From positions 4,509,001 through 4,573,000 of the forward strand of contig JAHHIN020000030.1 in the NCBI GenBank assembly GCA_019925095.2: DNA of 64,000 nt, in the 5' to 3' direction. This document shows positions 31,220 through 42,998 of this stretch, piece after piece. The notes below the pieces were generated by a model. The model was given only the letters and a program-made list of their open reading frames with translations, searched no databases and was not told the origin of the DNA. Position 1 is the stretch's first letter. The number at the start of each line of letters is the position of its first letter. Both the position numbers and the translations under genes were made by a program. Source of the stretch: Dendrolimus kikuchii (lineage: Eukaryota; Arthropoda; Insecta; Lepidoptera; Lasiocampidae).

Positions 31220-34200
31220 TACAGGGTAATGTTAACCACTCCGCCGGGGCTCAGGATTTACTCCTGCAGTCCATGGCGGAGTGGGAGGTTGGTCTGGCCG
31301 TAATCTCAGAACCTTATTACGTCCCCCCCCAGGGCAACTGGGTGGGGGACCTGGATGGCACGGTGGCAGTTGTTGCTAGTTCGGGCGCTAGCACCCCACT
31401 CTTTGAGATCGAGAGGGGGCGGGGTTACGCGGTGGCAGGTTGGGGGGAGCACACCTTCATAGGTGTGTATTTTTCCCCCAACCGACCCCTGGCAGAATTC
31501 GAGCTTTTCTTGGATTCTGTCAGGGCCGCCGTGGGCAGACAGTCGCCGAGGGCGACGTTCGTACTCGGCGACTTCAACGCCAAATCCCACTCCTGGGGAA
31601 ACACTGTCACCGAATTGAGGGGACTGGCTGTGGAAACGTGGGCGTTTCAAAGTGGTTTGACCCTTTTGAACCGAGGTTCGGTCCACACCTGCGTGCGAGC
31701 GCGGGGTGGCTCCGTAGTAGATCTGTCGTTTGCCACCCATGCGATCGCACGCAGGGTGATGAACTGGAAAGTAGAGGAGGAGGTGGAGACTCTGTCGGAC
31801 CACCTTTACATAAGGTTTGAAGTCTCCCCTCCTCCCAATGGAACAGGGTCAAACCCCCCACGCAGCCACGGTCAGTTCCCTCGATGGGCCATCAGCCGGC
31901 TCGATCCCGAGCTGGCTGAGGAAGTGGCCGTCGTCCAGGGCTGGACCAACCGAGAGAGAAACACCTGTCCGGAGGATCAGGCGGAGAGCATGCGCAGAAC
32001 CCTTACGAGGGTCTGCGATGCATCGATGCCACGGTCGCGTCGATGTCGGCGGAAACCAGCGGTTTACTGGTGGACCGCAGAGATCGGGAGTCTGAGGGAG
32101 GCAGCCCTTTGGGCTCGCCGATCTCTGAAGAACTGCCGGCGTCGGCATCCTCCGGACAGAGGTGAGGAGGAACATCGCCTGGAGGAGTATCGGGCTGCCA
32201 AGTGGCTCTTCAAGTGGCCATCTGCCAAGCGAAGACCCGGGCCCGGGAAGAAATCCTATCTAGTTTGGATGCGGACCCCTGGGGACGTCCGTACCGGGTG
32301 GCGCGCAAGAAAATGCGAGCCTGTTCCACCCCGGTTACGGAGTCCCTGCCGGACGGGGTCCTAAATAGAACTATAGACGCACTCTTCCCGGTTCCGGGAG
32401 CTTTAACTCCTCCGACGATGTGTCCTCCTCAGAACGTACCCTCGGAGACTGATCCTCCCCCAGTCTCCGAGGAGGAATTGGCAATGGCCCTGGATAGACT
32501 CCGGGGCCGGAAAACGGCAAAGGGACCGGACGGGTTCCCAGGCCGGGTCCTCTTCCTGGCCGCCAAACACCTAGGCGGCCAGCTTCGGGAACTCTTTGAC
32601 GCCTGCATCAGGACAGGTGAGTTCCCGAAGCAATGGAAAGAGGGCCGGCTGTGCCTCATCCCGAAAGAGGGCCGCCCTCCCGATGATCCCTCCGCCTACA
32701 GGCCCATCGTGCTGTTGGACGAGGTGGCAAAAGTGTTCGAAAAGATCTTGGCGAGCCGCCTCGTCCAGCACTTGGATTCCGACGGGCCTGGTCTCTCGGA
32801 GGCTCAGTATGGCTTTAGGGCGGGGTGCTCCACGCTGGACGCCCTGTTCGCATTGAGGAGCCTCACGAGAGAGGCGGAGAGTATAGAGGAGTCTGTCTTG
32901 GTGGTATCTTTGGATATCCAAAATGCCTTCAACAGTCTTCCTTTTGAAACCATCTTGGAGGCGCTCCGGGCGCATGGAGTACCTCCGTATCTCTTTAGAC
33001 TGTTGGAGGCATACCTCCAAGACAGATTTATCCTTTGGGAGGGCGGTTTTGGCCAGATCTCTGGTAGGCGACGTGTCGTGTGCGGTGTTCCACAGGGTTC
33101 GGTGCTGGGTCCGATCCTGTGGAACATTGGTTACGACTGGCTCCTCCGCGAGCCAGTCCTGCCCGGGATGGAGGTGATCTGTTATGCCCACGACACCCTC
33201 ATCACGGCCCGGGGCGGAACCTACGAGGAGTCCGTGGAACTAGCCAACGCCGCAACGGCGTTGGTTGTAGAAAGGGTACGCCGTTTAGGCTTGAGGGTCT
33301 CCGCAGAGAAGACGGAGGCCCTCATGTTCCACGGACGACGTAGACAACCGCCTCGGGGCACGCACGTCGCCGTCCAGGGAGTGGCGGTAGCGGTAAAGGC
33401 CCAGATGAAGTACCTGGGCCTTGTCCTAGACGGAAAGTGGAATTTCGGGGCCCACTTTACCCAGCTGGCCCCGAGATTGCTAGGTGCCGCTGCCGCCCTG
33501 GCCAGACTCTTACCCAATGTGGGAGGGCCGGGCACGGTCTGTAGAAGGTTGTATACTGGTGTCCTGCGGAGCATGGCGCTGTACGGCGCCCCCGTATGGT
33601 TCAATGCTCTTCACCGCAAGAACAGGACCCATCTGAGTCGTTCTCAGAGGGTCCTGGCGGTGCGGGCCATCCGGGGATACCGGACAGTGTCGTGGACGGC
33701 GGCGACACTGCTCGCGAGTGATCCGCCCTGGGAGCGCCAGGCGGAGGTGCTCGCGGCAGTGCACCGCTACCGACAGGACACCAGAGAGAGAGGAGAGAGA
33801 CCGTGTCCGGCAGTTGTGAGAAGGATCAGGGTCTTGGCGACCGAGGCCCTGATCCAAGATTGGGCTGATGACCTGAGGACCCCAGAAGCAGGAGTAGAGA
33901 CGGTGGCGGCGGTCCGCCCCCACCTGTCTCGTTGGGTCTCGAGGAAGTACGGGACCCTAACGTACAGGCTGACGCAGATACTTACCGGGCATGGGTGCTT
34001 CGGTAAGTATCTGCATCAGACAGCGGGGCGTGAACCGACGCCAGAATGTGCAGAGTGCGGCGCACCCAGCGATACAGCGTATCACACGCTGGTGGAGTGC
34101 GCCGCCTGGGGACCTCAGCGTCATCAGCTAGAAAGTTCAGTCGGTCCTGTGTCCTCGCTCCAGCAGTTGGTAGAAGCCATGCTGTCGAGCGAGGACGGAT

Positions 34201-34346
34201 GGAGAGCGGTTTCCTCCTTCAGCGAGACGATAATGTCTCTGAAGGAGGCCGCGGAGAGGACCAGGGAGGTGGATGCGTACGCAGACCCGATCCGGCGACG
34301 GCGGACTGGCGGCCGGAGGCGTCGCTACGCAGCCCACCTCCCTTAG
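31195..34346 (+). pseudogene. A5 ORF2: frameshifted, RT active site YAHD
   Basis: Full-length ORF2 homology from ATG 31195 to TAG 34344-34346. The endonuclease part is open to about 32200. A 1-nt loss with substitution (GCCAAGTGGCTC instead of GCCAAAAAGGCTC) near 32199-32204 shifts the frame, and the remainder is open from the new frame to the end. The catalytic YADD reads YAHD (33183-33194), which would abolish metal binding, and GRSTLDA is changed to GCSTLDA. The CCHC motif is intact. A6 carries the same three changes. Confidence 0.85.
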
Positions 34347-34702
34347 TGCCGTCACAGGGGGCCGCGGGAACCGGGGGAACCCGCGGACTTCCCCCCCTGT
34401 TGATGAAGCAGGGCACCTTGCCTTCGGGGTGTCCTGAAGATTGCCAGACGTAGGGGCGTCACGAATGTAGTAGCAATTGCTCTAGTTCTCGTGGCGCCCC
34501 GTAAAAGCGTGGGAAAGAGGCGCAGGTTAGGTTTAGTGGGTAGTCCGGCGGACGGGATCTCGCGACTACTACCGCCCGCGGCGGTAGTGATGCGTGGAGA
34601 TCCCTTGCTCTGGGAGTCCCACACTCCCCTCGGTTACCCTCCCCCAGGGCCCGAGGGAGTGTCGCAAGAAAAGACATTCCCCCTGCGTTATCAAAAAAAA
34701 AA

Positions 34703-34720
34703 GGTTAGAAGATGAAATAC
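34703..34720 (+). other. Junction linker GGTTAGAAGATGAAATAC
   Basis: 18 nt between the A5 poly(A) and the 5S module. It begins with a telomeric GGTTAG and continues AAGATGAAATAC. Close relatives follow the poly(A) tails at 27658, 46507, 50511 and 50786. Confidence 0.5.
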
Positions 34721-35025
34721 TTGAGCGGCTAGTTGGCACAGTGGAACGTGCATTAGCTAGTCGATCATGATTGTTAAGCGTCGCTTGGTGCGGTCAGTAC
34801 TTGGATGGGTGTGCAAACATTTCATTCAACGGAAAGCCGTACCACGATGCGCACTGGGAGTTCACGGCACTACCTTAACCGGAGTGACGTAGGGAGTCAA
34901 TTCGTGGCGTTTTCCGTGTCCACGAGTGTGATATAACTTACCCGGGGAACCCCGGGCCCGGACAACCGTGCCAGGAGTTGAAGCCTCATTGCGCGGGCAC
35001 GGAACGTGGTGGAGTAATTCGACTT
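34721..35025 (+). repeat. 5S rRNA-derived module upstream of C2
   Basis: Plus-strand copy of the module, starting TTGAGCGGCTAGTTGGCACA. The 5S-like block is 34757-34812, with GTTAAGCGTCG and AGTACTTGGATGGGTG; the box C core is even closer to canonical 5S than in the 20-kb units. The tail shares GTGTGATATAACTTACCCGG and GGAGTTGAAGCCTCATTG but has an extra diverged stretch (34813-34910). It runs into the C2 5' UTR. Confidence 0.7.
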
Positions 35026-35863
35026 ACCTTTAAAAAAACAAGAGGTTTTTCGTGGTTACTCTTTTGTGGTTTTCTATGTAGTTTCTGAGATTCTTATCGA
35101 CGAATTGGCTTGATTAAGGATTTCTGTGGATTCTACACTAGTGTTTTGACCTGGCTTTACTTGGATTTTGTTTCTTTTTCTAATTCTGACTTTGGCGTGT
35201 TTACTGGACTGTTGCTTGCTGGAACGTCGACCCGGCTTGCTTTCTGGACTCTGGGGGTGCCCCCCCCCCCCTAGTGGGGGGCCCGTGACAATGGCGGAAT
35301 CTGATACCAGCGCCATTTCCGGGCCGATCACCGGGGGGGCTATCGGGGGTAAGATTGCCACCCGCAGGCGGCTTAGCGCTCGCTCGCGGGGGGGATCGGA
35401 ACCCGATTCCGATGAGTCGTCCCGAAGAAGGGCTGATGATGGGGAGACAGGGGCTGACACGGATGTGTCAGCCAAAAAGGTGGTGGCGGCCGCTCGGCGG
35501 GTCTATAAGGGCCGCAGCGGACCAAAAAGTGGTGGACGCGGGGCCGTCTTGAAGTACGGCTCGCGAGGGGGGACTACGGAGGACGTCATGGCCCGCTCGG
35601 AGGCCCTGCTCCGGGAGGTCCAAGAGCAAATCCGGGCTAATACGAAGATTGTTAGGGCCTCCTCATCTTCGGAAAAGGGGTCTAGGGGCTCTAAGGGGTC
35701 CAAGGGGGAGTCATACCGTAAGGGGAAGTCGGATGGCTCCTCCGAAGTGACTGAGGTTCCAGGGGATGCCGACCCCAGAGAAATTGACCTGGGCAGAATG
35801 GGAGCGGAGGAGCTGCTCACGCTGGCCAAAAGCCACGTGGCGGCCATTTATAGGGTTGCCCAG

Positions 35864-35872
35864 ACCTCTGGG
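35864..35872. repeat. 9-bp target site duplication, left copy
   Basis: ACCTCTGGG, repeated exactly at 41282-41290 on the far side of the I-like LINE. It belongs to C2 ORF1 (Thr-Ser-Gly codons). Confidence 0.88.
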
Positions 35873-35993
35873 TTTTTTTTTTTTTTTTTAAGGACATTTG
35901 GACTAGCGTCCATATCAGTCCGTGAGAACAAAACCATGTACGTAAAAAAAAAATACAAAACCTTACATGCACATAAAATCATAATAAATAGAC

Positions 35994-36055
35994 AAGCATA
36001 AAATAATAGTGTTTTTGCATGCATGAACATGCAAAATCACTATTATTTTATGCTT
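35994..36055 (-). promoter_or_regulatory. 28-bp hairpin across the I-like ORF2 stop
   Basis: Arms 35994-36021 and 36028-36055 pair over 28 positions with one mismatch and a 6-nt loop. The stop codon of the RNase H frame (36043-36045) lies inside one arm. It may be the 3' structure recognised by the element's reverse transcriptase, or serve as a terminator-like fold. Confidence 0.7.
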
Positions 36056-39000
36056 TTAACAATAAAGTCTAACACTAACTTTGTTTTTACAGACAAGGGA
36101 TCGGCTAAAAAGGAATGAAAAACTCCAAAGTCCAGCAAGTCTAAGCATAAGTCTCTCCTTAGTCGCTGTCGCTCATTGTTATTTTCGGAGCATTCTATAA
36201 GAATATGATATATGTCCTGTGTTTTATTACAAGTCTCACAATTGGGGCTGTTTGTCTTTTTCATGAGAAAAGCAAATGTCTTGAGCGGCATATGTCCAGC
36301 ACGCACACGATGAGCGACAACAACTAAGGAGCGACTTAACTTACTCTCACTGGACCATGGTATGCGAGGAGGCTCACTCTGAAATGTTTTGTACCATATA
36401 CCTTTAGTCTTCGATCGTTCGTTAAAATATTCTTTCCAAAGATTGTGAATTTCAATTTTAGATTGCGACAAAATTTCGAAATGTGTAGGGAGAATGTAAA
36501 CTTCCGGACCTACTGTGCAAGAATTGCGAGCTAAACAGTCAGCCTCTTCGTTACCAAATATTCCTATATGTGATGGAATCCATTGCAATTTCAGAGACAC
36601 TTTCATTTCACACATTTCTTCTAACTTCCTCAAAACTGTGTAAGCTAGCGGTGCACCTCTTTTACCAGAGGCGCATCGAGCTACGTGTTGCAATGCACTT
36701 TTGCTATCGATAAGGATAACAGCTTTTTTAGTTTTTAAAGAGACTAGATAAGAAAGTGCCTCAGATATTGCAAATAACTCTGCCGACATTATAGATATAC
36801 TAGATTGTATCTTAAAACAATAGGAAAGTTTTAATTTGGGGTCATAAAATGCCGAACCTGTACCAGATTTATTTTTTGATCCATCGGTATATATTTGGTA
36901 GTAATCAGAATATTTTTCATTTAATTCGTGCATAACATTGTTTTTTAATACATTTATATTTTCAATTTTTTTAGGTTGTTTATAAGTTTCTAGTGAATCT
37001 TTCAATATATTTTTAATATTAATAGTTGTTAGCGGTTTTCTAAAGGTAAACATTTCCAAAGGATTTGCAGAATACAATTTTTCATCTTTAACCTTTTCGA
37101 AAACTGAGACTAATAAAGGTATTTTTTTTATTTCTCCAGTAGCTATTTTTACATAAAATACTTAATTTGGACAACGAATCAATAGTACTGTTATGAGATA
37201 ATGATTTAGCTCTTAAAACATATTTAGTAGCCAAAAATAAACGCCTAATGTACAAAGGGGGTATACAGATTTCGCTTTCCATAACATGGATGGGTGTAGT
37301 CTTAATAAAACCACCAACAATCCTGAGTGCTTGATTTTGCAACTTATCGAGCTTATATGTATGAGTAGCAGCCGCATTATCGAATAAAAAGCTACCGAAA
37401 TCTAAACGACTTCTTATTAAAGATATATATAATTTTCGTAAATGCTTTGTGTGTATTCCCCATCCAGTTCCAGCTAATACTTTGATAATATTTAAAAATT
37501 TTGTAGACTTTTCATATGTAGTATTTATGTGTTTATTCCATCGAAGAGAACGATCAAGCCAGATACCTAAATATTTAAAATTGTCAACTAAATCTAAATT
37601 ACAGTCATTAATGTTGAGATTTATAGTTAACTTCTTACGTCCTCTAGTAAAAATACAAACTTTTGATTTAGTAGCTGATATATCAAGACCTAATTTATTT
37701 AAAAGAGAATTAACTAAGTTTATAGAAAATTGCATGTTTGATACACTTTCTTGAATTTTCTTATAGTTTGCAAATAGCATAAAATCATCTGCATATTGTG
37801 AAATGGCTACATCCTTCACTTTTCTACATATCTCTGATGTTATAATGTTAAAAATTAACGGAGAAAGAGGATCTCCTTGAGCCAGTCCCATTGCAGTCCA
37901 TCTCTCTATACAAAATTTGTTGTTATTTATTTCGTCTTTAATTTTTAAATGTCTCTCTTTTAGAAACTCCCATATGTAAGTGCATATTTTGAATCCTGTT
38001 TTCATACTATCTAAAATCATGACAACTTGATCTATAGCCACATTATTATAAGCATTTTTCATATCTAAAAAACACGCTAATGTAGGTCTATTTTGTGTAA
38101 ATCCAACCTGTATGTTATTTACAAGTCTAACTATACAGTCTAAACAAGATTGAGATTTTCTGAAACCAATAGTGTTTGGAGACAGAATATGATTTCTTTC
38201 AACATACCATTCAAGACGTCTTGATAGCATAGAATGAAATATTTTGCATACACACGAAATAAGGGAAATAGGTCTTAATTTAGTTTCTTCACTCTGTAAC
38301 GTAGGTTTTGGTATAGGAATAATCAATATGTCTCGCCATTGATATGGCACATAACCGTGTGTAAATATGGTGTTGTATATTCTTAATAAATAAAATTTAG
38401 CAATATCAGGAAGGTTATATATCATGGAATACGTAATATTATCTATACCTGGGGCAGAGTCTTTTTTCTTTAAGCACGATTGTAACTCGGGGATTGTGAA
38501 CTCAGCTTCAAGATCAGGATTATTTGAATTAATGCAAGGTCTTTCGATTTCTACATAATCAGGTGTCAAATCATTTATTAGTTCTATTTTTCGCTCAACG
38601 GAGATGCCATTTATTACTCGTTTACCTTTAATCCATCTCATTTGACGCCACATATCGGAAGCAGAAGTTTTTTCATCAACAGAACTACAAAACTGTTGCC
38701 AACATTTAGATTTAGCTCGAACAATTGCACAATGTGCCTCTGATACTTTCTTTTTTAATACATCTAGATTCTGGGGCGTAGGGTTACGTCTGAATTGTCG
38801 TAAGGCTAACCGTCTTTGTCCAACCAGTCTTGAGAGTTCAGGTGTCCAGTATGGTTTCGGTTTAAACTTAGAAGTTAAAGAGTTACATGTTTTGACACGT
38901 GGAATATGTTTGTCCGCAGCAGAATTAATATTAAAAACGAAGAGGTCATACATTTCTTGAATGTTATTACTATCTTTTATGTCTTGAAATGAATGTTCAA

Positions 39001-39748
39001 TTGATTTATTATAAGCACACCAATTTGCGTTCTTAAAATTTCTTTTATTTGAGATATAATTATTATTGTCAAAAAAACTCATCTTTATTTTAATCAATAA
39101 ATGGTCACTGCCAAGGCTTTCTTCTAACACCTGCCATTCGAAATCTGTTGCTATATCTGCAGAAGCAAAAGAAATATCTGGAGAAGTTTCTTGTAAATGA
39201 GTATTTACGTATTTAACTCTGGTTGAACTTCCAACATTTAAGGAAACAAAGTTATTGTCTAAAGCCGAATCTAATAATTGTGTACCTCTTGTATCAACTC
39301 TATTGCTCCAATTACTATGATGACCGTTAAAATCTCCTAAGACTAGTGACTTTTTCTGAGAAATTGAGAACATTTGATCCCAATCTGATTGTATTGTTCG
39401 TACTGATGATGGGCAATACACACAAATTACATCGCTAAGGGTTTTACAGTTAGTTATTTTAATATGAACTAATTCAATACCTGAATTACTTAACCTAGTG
39501 GGACAAATATGAGCTTTTATAGACCTATGAGCTAAAATTGCCACTCCACCATAAGAATCGTGTCTGTCTTTACGGAATATGTTGTATTCACTAATGTTTA
39601 GTAATGAATTTGGTCCCAACCATGTTTCTGAAATTAAGGCTATGTGAATATTTTCTTTGTGTAACAAGGACTCAAATACAGCCAGTTTAGGTAACAAACT
39701 TTGCGAATTCCATTGCAACACATTTACATATTTTATAACTTTATCCAT
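36043..39748 (-). pseudogene. I-like ORF2: endonuclease, RT and RNase H, one frameshift
   Basis: ATG 39748 overlaps the ORF1 end by 8 nt (ATGGATAA). Order: endonuclease (LQWNSQSLLPK, SETWLG, LGDFNGHHSNW, SDHLLIKI); reverse transcriptase (SAPGIDNITY, LRPISLISCVCKIF, FLDMKNAYNNV, GLAQGDPLSPLIFNI, YADD); then, in a different frame from about 37088, RNase H (YTDGSKNKSGTG, SAELFAISEAL, DSKSALQ, WIPSHIGIFGNEEADCLA) and a CETCNKTQDIYHILIEC zinc-like end. The single break near 37081-37130 follows an A/T run (T8 on the plus strand). All catalytic motifs are otherwise present. Confidence 0.85.
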
Positions 39749-41187
39749 TAGTGAAAAATTTTAATATACTTGAAAGCATATCTTGTCGCTCAAATATTGT
39801 AAGAACAAATGACGTTATTTCCTTAATAATTAATTCAGTTACTGCTATTATTTTCTCTTGTATAGTCTTTCTTGACAATATAATATCCTTCAGTTTAAGT
39901 AATATTTTAATAAGATTGTTTCTATTTCTATTCATTCTGTCGTTGCTGGATTCGTTTTCAGATTCTTCATTATTCGTATTATTATTGGGGTCTTCTATTT
40001 CCATTTGTGACAAATCCGTATTATTCATACTTTTCTTTTTCTTTTTCTTAGACTTAATCCCCTTGGATGTTCCTTGCTTTTCTGATTTGTTTACATGACC
40101 ATCACTAGATTCATCTTCCGTATCTTCTGTTTGCATTTTGTTTAGACTGTTTATAACTATATCTCTGTATGTAGGTTTTAGGCTGTTTTGCGTTTCTAAT
40201 TGATAACTAGACTCAGAACACTCCAACTGTAGGTTTATATCAACGTTTGCTTGACGATTTTCATAAATACTTAATGCTTTTTTATATGTGCAACTTTCCT
40301 TAGACATAATTTCTCGAAGTTGTTTTTCTTTTAGAAATAGCGGACATTTTTTTATCAATAGCCATATGAGAGCCTTTACAATTAATACATTTAAATTTAG
40401 TAATTTCGCAATTTGGATGTTCACTTCCACATTTAGGACATATTATCTTTTTTGTTGGACACGTCCTTAATAGGTGGCCATATCTCCAACAGCCAGAGCA
40501 TTGGGTGACTGGAAAAGTGTATTGCTCCACCTTAAACCTCGAACCATACCCATACACGTATGGAGGTAAGGAGGGGCTTTTGAAACACAATCTAACAGTT
40601 TCACTATCTATCCATTTTCCATTATGTAGTCGCTTTAGACGTCTACAAGATATTATCTCAAGGTCACATTTTAAAGACCTTTCCAGTTCTTCTGTTGGGA
40701 CATCCAAGTCTATCTGTTTAATAATTCCAAATGTTATATCATTTTCATATGTTAGTTGGCAACGGAAACCAAGATCTTTAAATTTCTTACAATTCAAAAG
40801 TTTATGTGCATTTTGCCTATTTTCAAATAAAATAAATACTTTTTGCGGGTTTTTATATCTAATTCTCAATATATTTGTAATTTTTTCCGCTGTCAAAAGT
40901 TTGGCCATTGCGATCTGTTTAGGTAAAGGCTCATTGGAAGTAATACATACCTCAGAATTATCATCACACTCACTTGTTTCTCTGCTAGACTGCTTACTAT
41001 TTCGTTTGTTCTTTTTTGTGACTGGTAGAAATTTCCCCTCATGTTCACTTTCCTCACTATCCGTATGTGGTCGTTTACCGCTCGACTGATCATTTCTGCT
41101 ATCATTTTCTCTAACTTGTTGCTCGCTCTCCATTTCCAACTCACTATCAATATTATAATTCGAATCTACTACATTATTCTCACTCAT
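39741..41187 (-). pseudogene. I-like ORF1: Gag with CCHC knuckles, one frameshift
   Basis: ATG 41187 (MSENNVVDSNYN). The N-terminus is acidic and Ser-rich; a central domain resembles the RNA-binding part of I/jockey Gags (NPQKVFILFENRQNAHKLLN); then knuckles CSGCWRYGHLLRTC, CPKCGSEHPNCEITKFKC and CINCKGSHMA. In an A7 run near 40345-40352 the frame shifts; the other frame continues with KKCPLFLKEKQLREIM, the usual end of the PRE_C2HC-type region, and a Lys/Asn-rich tail to TAA 39741-39743. Confidence 0.82.
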
Positions 41188-41281
41188 AATTTAATTGAGG
41201 GTAGTTATGAAAAAACCAACGCATCGCGGAATGTGCCGTTACTGGTGCGTGCATAAGCGATGAGTTGTCGCGCACGAATAT

Positions 41282-41290
41282 ACCTCTGGG
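41282..41290. repeat. 9-bp target site duplication, right copy
   Basis: ACCTCTGGG, identical to 35864-35872; C2 ORF1 resumes immediately with AATTTGAAAGGGGG. Confidence 0.88.
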
Positions 41291-42947
41291 AATTTGAAAG
41301 GGGGATACATCCGCAAGTTGAAGCTTGCGGCAGGGACTCTCGCGGACGTCGTTGACAATTTGTCGGCGAGGTCCCCTGACGCTGAAAACCGGAGGTTGTC
41401 GGTTGAAAACCTCCGGTTAAAAAGGGAGATAGACTCCCTGCGGTCGGAGCTGAAGGTCCACCGCAGGGAGTTCAGCGATTTGAGGACAGCGGCCAAGCAG
41501 GCCGCTCCCCCCGCGGATGTACACCCCCCCCCCCAATTCGACATGGAGGCTCTTCAGAGGGCCATCATCGTTTCGGTGGGGACTTTGATTGACGCCCGCC
41601 TGGCGGTATTCGAGGACCGACTCCCTCCGCCCAGGACCGTCCGCCCGCCACTAGCGGGCGACAAAAGGAAGAAAGGGAGTTCTAACTCCCCCTCGGATGC
41701 TGTTGCCGCCACCAACCCCACGGAGGCGATGGTTGTTGAGGAGAGGGTGGAGATGCCTCCCCCCCCCCACCTCCGAAGGCCGGGCAGCCTCGCCCGCCGC
41801 CTAAAAAGGTGGGGTCTGCGGGCCCCTCGAGTGCTGGAACCAAGGAGTTCCCCTCTCTGAGGGCTCCGCGGTCCCAGATCAAGGGCTTCTCCACTCCTGT
41901 GGAGACCAGTGCCCCCCCCACGGACAATGAGTGGACCGTGGTCAAGGGGGGTCGCAAAGGGAAGGGTAAGGGGAAGGGAGTGGGCAGGGGATCGAACTCT
42001 TTGGCCCCCCTCCAGTCCGCCCAACCCCAAAGCCAACCCCAATCCTCCCGTCCCAGGGAGGACCGTAGGGGTCCCAGGGAGGATCGCAGGGATCGCAGGG
42101 AGGAGAGGAGGGATGCGCGCCGTGGCCCCCCGGGGAAAATAAACCCGGCAAGCCTAAAGGAGGAGAGAACTCCGGTAGTCAGATTAAAGCTGCTACCGGA
42201 GGCGGAGAAGAGGGGGCTCACATATAGTGACGTCTTCTTGAAGGCCCGGGGCTCCGTAGACATCGTCGCCCTAGGGCTAAAGAAAGGCCTCAGGGTCATT
42301 CGGTCCGTCAACGACTCTCGGTTGTTGGAGCTGCCACCCGGCCCCGAGAACGTACAGTTGGCGGACCGGATTGCGGAGCTCCTCTGTGGGGCTCTCAATG
42401 GGGTGGCGGACATCACCAGACCCGTTAAACGGGGGGAAATCCGGGTGACGGGTCTGGACGACTCAGCCACCCCTGAAATGATTGAGGAGGAGGTGTGTCG
42501 GGTAGGTAACTGTCCCCGCTCCCAGGTTAGGGCAACGGGGATTGGCATAGGGTCAGGCGGTCTGGGCTCGTCGTGGGTAACGTGCCCCATACCGGTGGCG
42601 AAGATATTGGCTGAGGCCGGTCATTTACTGATCGGCTTCACCTCGGCCGCAGTGGAGGCGTACGAAAACCGTCCACTGCGGTGTTTCAGGTGTCTCGCCA
42701 CCGGGCACTCGACCACGTCGTGCCCGGACGGTCGGGGGGACAAATCTGACCTATGCTACCGCTGTGGCAAAAGCGGGCATAGGTTGGTAGAGTGCAAGGA
42801 AGAGAAGGCGCGTTGCGTGGTGCGCGCCGAACAGGGACTCAGAGCCGACCACGTGACCATGTCCAGGCGCTGCCGGCCTGGACGGGTCCCAGCCAAATTT
42901 GTCCCCCCGGCCAATAGGCTTGGGAGGAGGGAAGGAGCAGCAGTGGG

Positions 42948-42998
42948 GGAATCTCGTATGGCATTAATCAGAAATGCCAGTACAGCATACGAGATTCC
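42948..42998 (+). promoter_or_regulatory. ORF1/ORF2 junction hairpin, C2
   Basis: Perfect 13-bp arms GGAATCTCGTATG (42948-42960) and CATACGAGATTCC (42986-42998). The ORF2 ATG (42974) is in the loop. Compared with C1 both arms have changed and pairing has improved. Confidence 0.75.

Larger units (their letters stand above)
30632..34702 (+). mobile_element. A5: 5'-truncated family A LINE fused to C1
   Basis: A homology starts at about 30632 (AGGCGTGGCTGAGG) after a 5-nt linker. It holds the C-terminal third of ORF1, ORF2, 3' UTR (34347-34692) and a 10-nt poly(A) (34693-34702), followed by GGTTAGAAGATGAAATAC. It shares ORF2 defects with A6 (46507-50510). Confidence 0.83.
35873..41281 (-). mobile_element. 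I-like LINE with RNase H, inserted in C2 ORF1
   Basis: A 5409-bp element on the minus strand with a short 5' UTR (41281-41188), ORF1, ORF2, a 3' UTR and a 17-nt poly(A) (35873-35889). It is flanked by the exact 9-bp duplication ACCTCTGGG. It is AT-rich, unlike its GC-rich host. ORF1 is a Gag with CCHC knuckles; ORF2 has endonuclease, reverse transcriptase and RNase H. That order suits the I clade. It is younger than C2. Confidence 0.85.
35291..42975 (+). pseudogene. C2 ORF1: Gag-like, split by insertion and frameshifted
   Basis: ATG 35291 (MAESDTSAISGP). Codons run to 35872 within the sequence VAAIYRVAQTSG and resume at 41291 (NLKGGYIRKLKLAAG); removing the insertion plus one 9-bp duplicate rejoins the frame. 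A second break is a poly-C length change near 41760-41770, after which the frame continues (41809 onward) through the GRKGKGKGKG linker and zinc knuckles CFRCLATGHSTTSC, CYRCGKSGHRLVEC and CVVRAEQGLRADHV, where the last knuckle has Cys changed to Arg. The normal stop is lost, so the frame overlaps ORF2 to 43089. Confidence 0.83.

Noticed and set aside
34491..34715. A recurring frame of about 67 codons in every A-family 3' UTR (also near 2703, 8174, 14362, 21158 and 50292), beginning MAPRKSVGKRRRLGL
   Set aside because: The first codon is GTG, not ATG, and the frame simply runs through the conserved 3' UTR into poly(A). Its conservation follows from the UTR being the same in all copies.
34757..34812. 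A genuine 5S rRNA gene
   Set aside because: Only the central and box C part resembles 5S; both ends of the 5S molecule are too diverged to form helix I, so it is a derived module rather than a functional gene.
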